64,000 nucleotides of DNA from Sipunculus nudus (GCA_026874595.1 CM049317.1:73497118-73561117); one strand, 5' to 3'; numbered from the stretch's first letter, positions 10,067 through 23,575 are shown. Notes: a model not told the origin generated them from the letters alone. Translations and numbers: made by a program.

Positions 10067-11337
10067 ATGGAGAGTGCACGACCTGATAGTCTGAGAGAGA
10101 AGTTAAATGACATGATAGTGAATATATCTGGACACGGTACAATGCTTAAAAGACAACATGAAAGTGATGGAAAATCCGTAGATATGGAGGCCAAAAGAAG
10201 ACGATTAAAACTCCGTAAGAAAGATGACCCAAAGAAAAGCGTGAGTACAGCGGGGGGTTCCTGTAAGGTGTCGGTGATGTCGACAGGCACGTGCACTGAT
10301 GATGTTGTAACTGTAGATGCTGGAAGTCAATGCTGTTGGAGTAAGGGTAGCTACCAAAGAAGAAAAGAAGATACCATTGGCCGACCAACGCATATCACAC
10401 ATACAAACTAGTGAGAGAAATATTAGTGTCGAAAGAGGCAACTATAGCTTGGTTGCAGGAACAGGGTATGTTGGGACGCAGCCGTAGCTGCCCCGTTTGT
10501 AAATGTTCTATGAAACTGGTAATTGTTAATGATAAGGATAACCATGACATGTACCAGTGGAGATGCCAGAAAAAGAAACCTAAAAGTCACAATATGAAAC
10601 TCAGTATAAGAAATGGGAGCTGGTTTTCGCTATCTAAACTGACACTAGAAGAAATAATGGATATAACATACTTGTGGTGTGTGGGAAATACACAGTCTCA
10701 AATAAAATATGAGACAGGTTGCAGCAGTAACACGGCTGTGGATTGGAGCAGCTTTTGTAGAGAAGTGTGCGAAGAAACACTACTGAGAGACTCTGATAGA
10801 GGTGAGAAGATAGGAGGGCATGGAGTGTACGTAGAAATAGACGAGTCTAAATTTGCGAAAAGAAAGTACAATCGGGGTCATGAAGTAAAAGGGGGTTGGG
10901 TGTTTGGTGGAAGGGAAAAGTTTGACAAGAAAAAAGTGTTCATGTTCACTGTTCAAGACAGATCCGCGGCGACTTTGATTCCCTTGATAAAAAAACATAT
11001 AGTCCGTGGATCAATAATACAATCAGATTGCTGGAAAGCTTATTACTGCTTGCCAGCTCACGGATATCGACACAAAACTGTAAATCACAGCGCTAATTTC
11101 AAGGACCCTGACAGTGGATGTCATACCAATAGTATTGAAGGGACTTGGCAGAAGGTAAAGAGGGGGGTTACTATGCCAAGGTTCGGAGTGAAGGGAGAAC
11201 ATTTACCCGGGTACCTTAGTGTGTTCATGTGGCGGGAAAAACACAGTGGAAAAGATTTGTTCAGGCAATTCATGGCTGATGCAGCGAGAATTTACAACGG
11301 CAGATGCGGACATACCCGTTGTAAATTTTGTATTTAA
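10067..11337 (+). CDS. Merlin/IS1016-like DDE transposase, probably two exons
   Basis: The main frame (10351-11337) encodes a transposase of the ISXO2/IS1595-IS1016 type, known as Merlin in animals. Counting from the GTG at 10411, residues 27-52 form a zinc ribbon (CPVC...WRC), and the catalytic acids are D144 (VEIDESKF), D206 (QSDCWKAY) and E243 (HTNSIEGTW). The D-E spacing of 36 fits Merlin. No stop breaks it. The good ATG at 10067 is in another frame. A GTGAGT donor at 10241 and the acceptor GTAG ending at 10350 remove 110 bp and join phase 0 to phase 0, giving 58 plus 328 residues and removing the in-frame stop at 10348. The N-terminal exon and LPKKKRR are basic, as for nuclear import. 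The intron is inferred. No terminal repeats were found, so an old insertion or a domesticated gene is possible. Confidence 0.8.
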
Positions 11338-12960
11338 CCAAAGAAAACAGAACAAATTGTACATAAGAAGTTGACATAGTTATGGTAAGTAGAAAGGAAA
11401 ATTTAGAATCTTATAAAAAATCTAGAAAGATTTAAAGGCCTAACGTGTCATGCACCTGTGAAAAATTTGTTTGAGATGCTAAATGGTAAAAATGGTCCCC
11501 ATGTGTAAAAAAAATGCCATTGATATTTATTAACTATATTGGTGATGTGTGCTTATTATTATTGAACTGATGCAGTAAGATCGTTCTTTCATGCATGTGG
11601 CAAGACGGTGTGTTTGACAATAGGGCCTACGCAGCGAGTAATGACACGAGGTGAGAACTATTTATAGAAACGGGGATTTCCAAAGGGTCCGTCTACGTGT
11701 AATTGTTTCGTAAGAAGGTTGGTTATGCTGATTATGCGAGTAGTTTGAAGCAGAATATGTGACACTGGTGTGCTAAGCTAATAGAGGAAGCCGCATTATT
11801 TGCATACATATATCAATTGGGGAAATGATTGTATTTCAGATGTTATTGTTCAAGTTGCACTTACTTGGTGGGATGAGGGCACACGTGACGAAGACATTAA
11901 TCGTACACACTTTATAATTAAGGATAAAACTTGTATAAAGAGAAGTGGACCTAAGGGAAGGTAAGAGTAAATTGACTATAGAAGAGGGAAAACAAAATAG
12001 ATCGTAAAGAGTAAACAGAAATATAAAACTACGTATTGAATGAATCGGGGCTAGCGCCCCCACACCCACGTTTAGTGCACCCCCTGAAAAGTGTGTGTGA
12101 CGTAGGCAGACTTTGTGCACACGGTACTACACGAGAGCAAGACGGGAGTTGTCAGAAAACATGGAGGAACATGTAAACAGTTTGTCACGTAGACGATAGA
12201 ATAGCAGACCTCAGTACCTTATAGCGTGGGTGGATACTTATTTATTGCGAACGTGGTAGGCATAAAAAGTATTCATATACTCGTTATTGATGACATATGT
12301 ACTGTTTATGAACAGAAGCATGAGTTCATGCATATGTTATGCCAGTTTGGGTGAAGCCCGGTTTCTATAGTCGTACCCTTTCTAGAACCGGTTCTACAAA
12401 GTAAGTATAATACATGTCTGGTGTTAAATTCCGCAAAATCTAATAAGATTTTTGGAGGTTAGTGTCAACTGGTGACGGGTCGTGTTGTGTTAACAACAGG
12501 TTAAGTGTATACCGTGCGGGGTGTAATTGAAATAATGCAGAGGACATAATTAGTCCTGAAGACATATGTATATATATATAGCTGAGTAGGCTTTAGAAGA
12601 TTACATGTTTTTTAATACTGGAGAAAACATTGTTTCTTGTAAGGTTGGAACCAGTCAACGACGGCGGTGGCCAATTGTTGGATGTTACCGGAGTTAACCT
12701 GTTTTCATTACCAAATCACTGAATGATCATTTTGGAATTTTAGATAAACTTTATTGTTTCATGAACCTAAATGTATGTGTTCCTAATGCTCCTAAAGAAT
12801 TACATTAAACAGAATTTTGTAAAACAAACAATAATTTAGACCTGCTTTTATAATTGGAGAGAATTAAAACGAAATTTTGGTCAATTTATCTACCAATATG
12901 CTTAGAGACTGCACCATCATTTTATAATCAGAAGGTGGAGTGGAAATAAGCATGAACTGT

Positions 12961-12965
<5 letters not shown>
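11338..12965. other. Non-coding stretch, nothing recognised
   Basis: Follows the transposase gene. No matching inverted terminus, no second coding fragment, no RNA gene seen. A 94-codon minus frame at 11836-12120 has no recognisable features. Confidence 0.45.
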
Positions 12966-13000
<35 letters not shown>

Positions 13001-13086
13001 TACGTGTGTGTGTGTGATATAAATATATATTTTCAGCGGTGTCATTATAGGTGGAGGGGGTATATATATCTCCCCCCCCCCCCCCC
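12966..13086. repeat. Microsatellite cluster (TA)n, (GT)n, C tract
   Basis: (TA)16 at 12966-12997, a short (GT)n at about 13004-13015 and a 15-C tract at 13072-13086. Confidence 0.9.
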
Positions 13087-13284
13087 ACTATTTGGCAAAC
13101 AGCTGATGGCGAATGTAACCTAATCATCCCCACCCCCCACCCCCAACTATTCAGATAATAATATTTATATATTGCAAATAACATTAATTAATAGAATTGT
13201 ATGCTTTTGTTCCTTTTATGAATTTACCATGAAATATTATTGGCCTATCAAAACCTGTTTTAAAATATATATATATACAGGGTT

Positions 13285-13440
13285 ATATGGGGTTATATTA
13301 ATATGTAATAATAAAAGTAATAGAAAATTACAGGTTTTCAAAATAATAGTAACAGTAATAGACAAGATATTTTAGCCTGTAATAGTAATATAACCCCAAA
13401 ATATAGAATAATAGCTATTACTTTAACTATTACAAAACGA
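13285..13440. repeat. AATAGT-rich hairpin repeat
   Basis: Repeated TAATAGTAAT-type words bounded by GGGGTTATATTA and TAATATAACCCC, with ATTACAGG / CCTGTAAT as a second inverted pair inside. The same AATAGT words recur at about 14520-14575 and 20453-20612, so this is a dispersed family. Confidence 0.6.
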
Positions 13441-14586
13441 GACTGAAACAGGTTGAGGATGGAGTGTTTGTTTGATTACACTGAAACACAGTGAAAGGCT
13501 AAAGTTGTAGTGTGACGCTAGATGCTGTCATGGTGCAGTGGGCATCAGACACTGGCTTGACATGATCACCAATTAGATAAAACCCGGGCTCGTTTGTAGA
13601 TTCATTAATAAGGCTTGGTCAGTAAACATTGCGGTATTGTTGACCATTTTACACATGATGGCAAGTTTTCATCAGCTGAGGTTTGACAATGCCGTTGCAA
13701 TGCTGCCGTTTGAGTACATCATAAGTAGACAGTCTGATGACATAACCTTCGATGAGTTGATTAGTGGTGACAGTGAATGAGGCTCTGGTTGTACTACCAA
13801 TGCGGTATTGCAGTCTTAGTACTATGGCTTGTGCAATAAACCCCTGCTCAGGATACATTAAAATGTAGTTATCTAACGAGATGATATAAACTGGTGGTAG
13901 ACTTCTGTGTTTTAATGAACATGAATAGGTTGAATGTGAATGTTACAAACAAGAAAGACTATGTTCACATTTGTTCTATAATTAAAAGATATACAGATAT
14001 ACATTCCTGTTACTTGGTTTATGTTGCGTTGACCAGGAACTTATCATATTAAATTACACTAAATTGAAACAAACATTCCTTTAATATTTTTGTGTTTCAG
14101 GACTATTCTAACTTTACTCTTTCTATCTTTTAAAACTGTGGTTAACAAGAAATTGTTTATTTAATTAACTGTTGAACTGTGTGTGAAATTCGTAATTAAA
14201 TATCTTTAACTATAATGAATATGAACCTACCGGAACTGGATTTGTGTTGTACTGAGCATGAAATAGCTGGAAACAATCCTGAACTTAGCTAAATTGTGCG
14301 CATTAATTGCCAGAGAAATCTCATACTAAAGGATTTAAGTTTATTTGATTTTCATTTTTAATTAAGAACAAATTTACAAGAATTACAATTAAATTGGATG
14401 AACATATTAAAGTTTCACATACAGGGAATGTAGTGGGGGTAATGTATAGAGAGCAATGTCAGCATATGCTTATATCACTGTTTGAAGGGAAAGAACTAGT
14501 CATAGTAGCAGATGCCAAGCAATAGTAATGGTAATAGATGAAGAAAAATGTTGTTATAGTAATAGTAATAGACGGATTAAGAAGTA
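13441..14586. other. Non-coding stretch, nothing recognised
   Basis: AT-rich with AATAGT words near 14520-14575. No gene or RNA seen. Confidence 0.5.
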
Positions 14587-14587
14587 A

Positions 14588-14621
<34 letters not shown>

Positions 14622-14633
14622 TTATATATTTAA
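14587..14633. repeat. (TA)n microsatellite
   Basis: TA dinucleotides interrupted by TTTA twice near the right end. Confidence 0.9.
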
Positions 14634-14963
14634 AGATGGATAGATAGATAGATATGGTGAAGGGGAGAAAAATAAAGAAAGAGAAAAGAGAGATCGGGAA
14701 CTAGAATAAAGTAAGTAATTTAATTTTTTTTTTATTGGTTTTTCATCATGTAAGAGGGACAGGTTGCTTGACGAGAGATATCAAGAGTACCCATCCCCTT
14801 CGAAAGATTCCTAACTTTATAGAAAAACATAGTGTAAGAACCTATGTCGGAAGAGACAAAAGAAACCCAATATCCCGTTCGCTTGAGAGTGCTGGTTGTT
14901 TTAGGACCAGACTAAGAGTTCCCTGTCTATTGAACTCAAGGAATTTTACTCGCCGGCCCGCAT

Positions 14964-14986
14964 CCGCAAATAATGTGTATTATTTG

Positions 14987-15042
<56 letters not shown>
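14964..15042. repeat. Palindrome next to (TA)n run
   Basis: CCGCAAATAAT and ATTATTTGCGG (14964-14989) form a near-perfect hairpin with a 4-base loop, followed directly by about 26 TA units (14991-15042). Long frames that read through this run as YIYIYI are artefacts. Confidence 0.8.
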
Positions 15043-15046
<4 letters not shown>

Positions 15047-15801
15047 ATCATAAGATCTGTTGCGGACATTAACTTTGGGGACGGGTGTCATTACCCCTCT
15101 AGGCATGCTGGCTGGACAATACCCATGGGTTAATATTGATGACAGGAGTATGCGGAGTAATACATATAACCTATATGGGTGGCATTTTTTAAGATGATCT
15201 GAGGCCAAAGAGTTAAAACCATCCTTTTACCTGACTTGAGTATATTCACTGCATGATAAACACCAAAAACAGAAATATTAGCTTCATGATTACACTTTTT
15301 TGTTGCGGTTTTGACTCCTACGCTTTTCTGGACCTGATGACCTTTCTTTTGATGATTTCTTCTCCGTGGATTGACCCCTTCATTTCCTAAAATCTGGATC
15401 CGCCCAATTAAAATACTGAAATGTAACAAATGAATTAAAGCCATAACCAGGACATCAGTCACCTGAGAGTTATTACCCATGGGTAACTTGTTTTAAGTGT
15501 AAACATATGTAGAAATACATTATTCATAATCTGTAAATATGCAGTATACATTTTTGGAGGTGCCATGTATAAACCTTCAGAGCTTGTATTAATACTTTAC
15601 CTGCTTGCATGGTGCATTGGTAACTCAAAAATTATGTCACAAATGTGTCAATCAGTGGTTCATTTTTAAATTGAATTTTGAGATGAGTTTTTTTTTATTT
15701 CAGAAAATAATTAAATTTTTCTTAAGATTTTAAGATTGATTATGATTTGTGGGTGTTATAAACGTTTAAAAAAGGGTACTGTATCTCCTGACGGGCATTA
15801 G
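15043..15801. other. Non-coding stretch with an uncertain minus-strand frame
   Basis: A minus frame after an acceptor-like TTTCAG near 15420 is rich in Lys, Arg, Ser and Gln, but it carries a stop and no known motif. I do not call it a gene. Confidence 0.35.
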
Positions 15802-15932
15802 GGATTTTCTTGAGAAATTTGGAAGATACACAACACATGAAGAGCCAGAATTCCTTATCACCCAAACATCATCCACAGCAGTTTGAGGAGATGGAGGAGA
15901 GATTGGATGACTCTGATAATTTTAAGTTACTT
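15802..15932 (+). other. Orphan candidate exon, unknown product
   Basis: A 131-bp open stretch of 43 codons lies between an acceptor-like CATTAG and the strong donor GTGAGT at 15933. It has mixed coding-like composition (NLEDTQHMKSQNS; QQFEEMEERLDD) in an AT-rich background. No neighbouring exon of the same gene is recognised, so the call rests on splice signals and composition only. Confidence 0.2.
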
Positions 15933-18900
15933 GTGAGTGAAATTTAAGTAATGAATTTAGCACTATATATGCAGTATTGAAATCACAGGATATCTGTAAA
16001 CAATTTCTGTAAACAGCTATATCACAAAAAAATTACTTAGATCTACTGCTTATTTTCATGGCAGGTGTATCTTATAGTATGTGTATCTTAAGTGTAAAAA
16101 GTGGATAACAGTCCGCCCTAGGACTTTCGGAACAAATCAGGGCATGATATCTTTACAGATAAATAAGAATTGATTCTTATGGATTACACATGTTCTTTTA
16201 AGCCGGGATAGATTTTTAAGAAGTCATAGTATTTATAACCTAATGATGACCTATTTTTATTCAGTTAACTTTATGTTAAACCTGTAACCTCAGTTGTCAG
16301 CTTTTAATTTAGCTGAATAATCGTGTTAACAATTCATAGATGCAAGGTAATGGTCCTTACATGGTGGCAATAACTTTGTACCATGCGGATTTTCCCCAAG
16401 AAAAACTACTGAAGATATATCAAGTCAGAAAACACAGAAAGAGTTCACATACAAAGACACGTGACTTTCAAGGTTAAAATTTCAAGTATATAGCAGAAAT
16501 AGTTCCAATGATATTGTTTGTTATAAAGTACTTCATTTGCAAAAATGAATAAATAAATTTATCGAATTTTGATTGGATAATTTTAATGTCCAGTATTTTA
16601 TTTTTCATATTAAAAGTGCAGTTGGAGTCTTGAAATACCTCATATATGTGAATCAGCCCCACCAAATGATAAAAAATGTCAAAAATTGAAAAGAAATACA
16701 AAAGAGCTACCACCTTTTAAAATACGACCCTATGTACGGCTGCTCAGCAGGAATGGCAGTTTAAGTAAGGTTTTAAACGTCATAGTATTCTGTACTTGCA
16801 TTTTCAGCAATTATTTATTATCTCAGGACGTTTATTTGAAGCATCTCAATTTCACATGAATATATATGAAAATAAGTTCATTTAACATATAGCCATTGGA
16901 CTTTCGTGGTGCGTATTAGGTATGAACAATAAAACGTGTATAAACAGACAATGTGACAATATTGTGACATTATATTTAAGGCTGGGTACAGAAAGTTTCA
17001 GTTTAGAAACTATATGAAAACAAAAAAAATCTCATCGCCGCTTACTTTTTCAGACATGAAGAAAAGTCATCCAAAAAAGCAAATTTGAAGCTTTTTTTCT
17101 CAACATCATCAAAGCACAAAATTTATCAGCATTATTTTTATAGAGTTTATGAAAACTTTATATATTTAAATAAGGCACGATAGGGCCTGCTTTAGAAACG
17201 CAGGTGTGCTATGGTGATCATCCTCTCTGTCAATCCAAATATTCATTTCTGGACAATACATCCAGTTTGGGTTGACCGATTGGATTCAAACTTTACTTAT
17301 ATATTTTTTGGACGGAGGTCAAAGGTCACATTTAATTACAGTTCTGTTTTCATATGTTTGTATACAAGACAAGCCCTCATGAACATTGCAGGATAATTTG
17401 AAAATCTCACCCTTGTGACTGAATTTCCTATTGCCAAAATCAAGAGATAAATATCCCAACTGACATATATCCCTGCAGTAAGTAAATAATAACAAAACTA
17501 ATAATGTTTCTGTATGATGTATTTCTCGTGCAACCGAAAATTTATTATGACCTGAAAAACTAAACCTTAGGCTAAACACACGCTTGTCCGATGAAAACCG
17601 TTCACATCAAGGACTATCCCAGGTAATATCAGTATTTAAAAAAAAAAGTCAAATCCTTTAAAACATTATAAAATACTATTAGGGGTACGTTCCCAAAGTC
17701 ACTACAAGATTTCCAAGATGTTGTGCGTTACTCCGGGTGGCTGCCACTCAGTTCACTTTTGTGACTCCTTGGGATAGTTTCATGCATTCAGGGGATGAAA
17801 CATTCCCAGTGAGCGGTAAAATGTGACTTGCACATATAATTGGTCCTACAGTGAAGCTAATTTTATTGGTTAAATGGTGAAATGTCTGCATTATGTGATG
17901 GTGGTTATGGGCAGAGTATGAAATTTCTTTGAAAAATTACAGGCCAGACAGGCCTGAATAGTACCTTTTTCACATGCCATCAAGAAAAATTACATATACA
18001 TACTTATATGATTTGTTTTAAATAATAAAAAAAATTAAATTGAAAAGCGAAATAAATGCTATGTTTGTATATATTTATCTGCCCCAGGTTTTAGGGGTAT
18101 GTATCATTATTAATCAACGGTTTTGGCCTCTTAAACAGGGTCACTTCTGTTTTACAGTACCAGTTAGAAGTTCCCTGCTTGGTCATCATGAATGAAATGA
18201 AAGAGAAGGGTAATTTTTTTTCACATTTGCGCAAATTTTATGGGGTCAACAGGACCCCAAAATGGGCCCCGTAAAATTTAAAACCCTGGTTATAGACTCA
18301 AACATATATATTCTGTTTTCACATGTATGTATTAACAAATAGCCAAAAAAGTCTAACATTCAGAATAGAGGTGCGCACCAGACCTGACCACCCTCTGGTG
18401 GTCCGGTCCATCACAATAAATGTAATACTATAATCTATACTTCAATTGCAAGATCTGAATTTGATATTAATGACAAATTAATTAATGATATTAATCACAA
18501 TTAGAAAAAAAATCACAGTTAGAATATAAGCTAATTGGTGGTGTAAGTGAGAAATCGTTTAAGTGAGATTTGATTTGGAAAACTTGTTAATCTAATATTC
18601 AGGGTGAAGCGAGATGTTTCAAAGAAATTGCTTGGCGGGGATCGATGCGGGTTGACATTTGTTGATTAGTTATGTAGTGGTTTAAGCGTGATTTGATATA
18701 GAAAACTTATTAATCAAATGTTAATGATTTAAGATATAGAGTATATTTGATGTATTCAACGTATAGAATTTCGTCTTATTATACTGTGATACACAGTGAT
18801 ACAGAGGAAAAGTATCAGCATTGTGCAATACAGCAGGGGACAATGATCTAATACTGAAAGTATCACTTCTATCATAAGTAAATAACAAAAAAATCACCCT

Positions 18901-20452
18901 TGACTGTTCATCAGAGGGGAAAAAATATTAAATAATAAACGTCTATACTTATATTATTCCAACCTCCATTTCTTTAACAACATTCAAAGTAGCTTAAGAG
19001 TCTTTCATTGATAGGTTAATCACCCCTTGTCCATAACACAGTTTGTTGGTTGCAACGATATCCTTAAAGTCATCTGTGTAGCTTAAACATTAAAACAAGA
19101 TAAAGTGGTCCGGACCCTTGTTGGCCAGTTCAGTGGTTCAAGCTCAGTATAATTGCATATATATGATATATCAGATATAGTTGAGTGTCTTAGTCCCTGG
19201 GTCATCAGATTACGATATTTATGTACATTTATAATACTCGTGTCTGTATTTGTGTATTTTAAACATCTCATTGTTTGATTTTAAACCTTTATTAACAATA
19301 CAGAGAAAAACTCCCTCATGGCCAAAATAAACATGGCAGGGGCTAATGGTAAACATTCAATAAAGGAGACCTGCCTCTACAGAGCCATACAAAATATATA
19401 CATTCTACATCCTGATTCAATCAGATATACTGATCAATACTTAATTAAAGTTTTATATTTCTCGATGTGTTCTGAGTATATTTATGTGAACTAGTAAATG
19501 TATTTCTGATTGAAATATAAATTTTCCATATTTCTCCACTTTTGTCATTTCTTCTATTGTACTTACATAGGCAGTGTCTAGGCTTAATAAAACTAACTTA
19601 CCTCTGTGGGACATATATTATGCATATAAACAAAACTGTTGAAAACATACTGAACAAATATATATGTGAATATCAAATTTTTCATGCATGAATATGTCAG
19701 ACACATCTGAGGTACTATGTCAATTGTATAAGTGAATATATATATATATATATTCTGCAATAAAAATTACTAAAGTGCTCTATGGCATTTCACCAGAGCT
19801 TTAAAATTATACAAATCTAGAGGAATCAAGTTTTTTTTTCATACATATTTACTACTACGTAGTTTCGTGCAGTTTCTTATTGCACTCACCAGGTTAGGCT
19901 GTCTGGTTGAAATTGATTGGCTCATACTTGTGTTACAGAGATATGCGTACCTGGATCTATATATATTACTGGCCTGCTGTGTCACATGTCAATAAGACCG
20001 CTGTGTGTTAACGTGCGCCATGGGTAAAATACAAACAGCAGACAGAGGTAGTCGGGATATGAAAGGACTGTGATCAAGAGTCGTTGTATGAGGGGAGCTG
20101 GTAAGAGGCTGTTCTGAGAGCAGTTAGTGACAGCGCTTAAAGGAGACTATATGTGTATATAAACGGGACTTCGTTTATTTATTTATTTTTAATGTTTTTA
20201 TGTAGATGGAATTTCTGAACCCCGTATTTCCTTTAACGCAGATTCCTGATACATAAAACAAAACTTCGCAGTGTTCAGTACATGTCACACCCCTTAAGAT
20301 ATGAACGACTAGGCTCTTTTAAATGGTAAAACCAAACCGGCTAAAACTCATACATACATACACTCCGGCCCGTTGTGGATTGCCTAGCTCGGCATTAACC
20401 TGTACGTCCCCAGTTTGGCTGTGCACCGTTGACGGTAACGACCAGACATTGG
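15933..20452. other. Long non-coding stretch
   Basis: About 4.5 kb, AT-rich, with a small (TA)n run near 19738-19752 and a short palindrome near 18235-18285 (GGGGTC / GACCCC and GGGGCCC words). No transposase, RT or RNA gene fragments are visible by eye. Confidence 0.45.
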
Positions 20453-20612
20453 GTAATAGTAATAAGTAATAGCAATAGTAATACACTATTCCAGTATTTC
20501 CATGTAATAGTAATAGATATAGTAATAGACTAATAAATTTGAGCTGTAATAGTAATTGTAATAGAAGGAGGAGGCAAAGTAATAGAGTAATACATATTAC
20601 TTTCTGTTACTA
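20453..20612. repeat. AATAGT-rich imperfect repeat
   Basis: More than twelve TAATAGTAAT-type words with interruptions. Same family as 13285-13440. Confidence 0.65.
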
Positions 20613-20940
20613 CCTGTGACCCCTTGGTCATGAAGCATATCAGCAGATAATGCTGAACAGACTCAGTTCTTGTCCAGTGATTGCCCAGGATGTGACCAGT
20701 ATTGTTCATGCAAGCATGGACCAGCTGTTATACTGCTGGTGACCACCGGTGCTAATTACATAAGATTACTGGGCAAGGCAGGTCACAGCAAAATAAGTTA
20801 CCTGGCACAATCTGACCTTTAATTACTATACCATGGATAAGCAGAGGCATGTTTGATGTTAATAGACAGATAAATAGTGTATTACATCTTATCTTGCATC
20901 CATCCATCCATAAGCATATTCTGAAATTAGCCGTGACAAA

Positions 20941-20973
20941 CACGACTCAGTTAGGTCCCCCTACTGAGTCGTG
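20941..20973. repeat. Perfect 10-bp stem hairpin
   Basis: CACGACTCAG (20941-20950) pairs with CTGAGTCGTG (20964-20973) around a 13-base loop. No promoter or gene context explains it. Confidence 0.75.
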
Positions 20974-21953
20974 ACACAAGCCAAATTTAGAACCGCCCTG
21001 CAAGTCCACGCCATGTTTTATAACCATATCTCCGCATACAGTCACCAGGCAGACCGCAGGCAGAAATCTCCCATACATGCAGAAAAATATACGAATATAT
21101 TGGGTTATAACGTAATATTTCACACACATAGTAGGTGTCGTTTGAGAGATAAGAAACTTATTAAAATGTCTAGTGGGTTTATTTGAAGTGACACAATACT
21201 TGTAATCAATGTAATCAAAAATGACGAAAATATTTGCATTCTCATGGGGCCTTATAATGCGATCCTCAGAGTTTGATGTCCAGGCACTCTGGCAAGCCAG
21301 TAATCTGGTCATAAAGTCAGAGGGCCGATCTGGCGCTAATTCTGAAATGTACCTAGATTTGTTTACACCAGCCTGTTTGCATTTTAATAATACAGATTGC
21401 AATATCACACATTCAGTTCTTGACTGAAAAATGCGACACGACCATGTGTTAGATCTTCGCCCTGATGGCCAGTCATATTCGTCTGGTGGCCAATCTTCTT
21501 AACATCAGTCCGAAACGACTGGGATACCACGGGCCTTGATGCATCCGGATCACCGCGTTTATCTCGCGCTATTCGGACTGAGAAATCGTCCTAAACCCGT
21601 ACGTTCTATCAAACTTCCAGTACAGAGCATACGACTGATCTTCCTCCTGCATCTTAAAAAAATGCAAGCCAAGTTGCAAACGGCATTTATGACTTCCATC
21701 GCTTCGACAGTTCCCACAAAATAAGGATAATCACACTCACCTTCGCGGTAGGAAAACGTGTAACTGGTCCGTCAATTTAACGACACTGTGTACTGACACA
21801 GTGACTGACTGACACTGTGTATCCGAATCCGGATTACCCGGACTGAAGGTTTCCGACTCGGACTCCGTATCAACCGTTGACATAAACTCAGGCTTAGGCT
21901 AAGTCACCTGACTAGCCCTACGCTGTTCAACAGCTGAGTGCAACGCTTGTCGG
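20974..21953. other. Non-coding stretch, nothing recognised
   Basis: Several open frames of 60 to 150 codons overlap on both strands here, none with a recognisable domain. Their overlap suggests chance openness in a region of higher GC. A short GACACTGTGTA repeat lies at about 21782-21820. Confidence 0.4.
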
Positions 21954-21958
21954 GTAGA

Positions 21959-22616
21959 CCACAGGCGCTTGAATCGCTATTTGTGTTGATATTGGCTTAA
22001 ATCGTGTTCAATTTACCTTAACAACAATCCCCTACCGTTCAATGAGCTGTAAACCATGTTATATCGCTTGCCGGTACTTGTTTATATAATAGATACACAA
22101 GGCCGGCATCCAAGTCTGCGGACGAGTCTGTATCCATTAAGCGACGAGCAGACAGATTAAACCCAGATTACTATTTCCATCGTTATCAACCAATCAGGTG
22201 TTAGGTTCCAGGGGGGAATCCTTACTACTGACCAAGAAAAATGGGGATTTCCTCTTTTGGGGTAACAGCTGCTTAATGGATGCAGACTAGTTACAAATAA
22301 GAGCTCATTACAAGTGGTACACTGTGTGTATTGGAATTGTTAATGCTTTTATAGAAAGAAGAACTGGCCATTTAACGACTGTAAGTTTCTTCCCTCGAAA
22401 ATCTTTGAAATATTCGGGAATTTGAATTGATTTCTTGTATTATCGCCAACCCACCGCAGACTTGGATGCCGGCCTTGTGTATCTATTATATAAACAAGTA
22501 CCGGCAAGTGATATAACATGGTTTACAGCTCATTGAACGGTAGGGGATTGTTGTTAAGGTAAATTGAACACGATTTAAGCCAATATCAACACAAATAGCG
22601 ATTCAAACGCCTGTGG
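21959..22616. mobile_element. Foldback / long-TIR MITE
   Basis: Arms of about 162 bp (21959-22120 and 22454-22616) are almost perfect inverted copies, from CCACAGGCGCTTGAATCGC outside to CCAAGTCTGCGG inside. The direct repeat GTAGA flanks the element (21954-21958 and 22617-22621). The 333-bp centre contains a second, nested inverted pair, GTCTGTATCCATTAAGC at about 22126 and GCTTAATGGATGCAGAC at about 22272. It has no coding capacity. Two nested levels of inversion make it a strong hairpin former. Superfamily unknown. Confidence 0.75.
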
Positions 22617-22621
22617 GTAGA

Positions 22622-23575
22622 CCTTAGCCCAGACCTGGCACTGGTCTGTTTACATTCACGCGCCCTATGCTCCAAACCGTTACATTTGAAGTAACGGAAG
22701 CCTCCCGATGGTTAAAGTGACTGTTCACGTGATCCGCGATCTACATCACGTTTCTCTCTCGGCCCTGCTCGGGGAGCACTACCGAGTGAACTCTCCGTAA
22801 AACTGTGAAAGGCGTGGGCCTACATAAAACTCTCGGCCATCTCCGCCGTGCTAACTATATCGCGACCCTGTCTCTATTTCAAAAACACAGAGAGATCCTC
22901 CCTGCGACAGTTCCAATACTGTCCATGCATCAGCAAGTCAGTTTAGAGGGGTTGAGGTCATCGCCTACACCAGCAATCTCGATCCAATGGTCAAAGAATC
23001 CACCATCATACTATGACGTATGAACATCAAGTATGTCATATTAAAGTATGAGTACATTAATCAAAAGGAAATACCTACCTGTAGTTTTACCTAACTCAAT
23101 AAATCACCAAAAACCAGGGTAATTACATTAAACTAAACAGCTCTAACTGTCAAATACTACATAAAAAGCGAACTTCTCTCATGAGGCATGATGATTAGGA
23201 AAGTTATTAAAGTGTAAATAAACAAGTTTAAGTATCTTTTCGGATGTTGACCAGACGTTTAAATAATTGATGTAATTAAATAAGCAATATATAAGTGCGA
23301 TGGATCCACGTTGGAAAACGCAGCAAGAGGTCCTAGGATCAACGCCCCCACCTCTTCCCTCCTTCCCCTCCTTTAAGAAAAGAGAATACATGATATGTCA
23401 ATACAACGTGAAAGATAAGTTCTAAAGTCGCAGCTTAGCGCCAGGAATGATTCTGGATTTTCCTAGCCCCGTGGCTTTGATACCTGAAATCGAGTCTTAA
23501 ATAACTACATATCATTTTTGTTACCTTCATCTTCTTTCAATATACAGTTCAGCCTCAAGTCATGGATCTATAAGC

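Noticed and set aside
14735-15208. Long ORFs on both strands reading YIYIYI
   Set aside because: They only bridge the (TA)n run at 14991-15042. The same applies to frames at 12864-13184, 33316-33723, 33945-34211 and 62318-62530.
20947-21427. Overlapping ORFs of 153, 71 and 68 codons
   Set aside because: No domain, no splice context, and openness on both strands at once points to chance.
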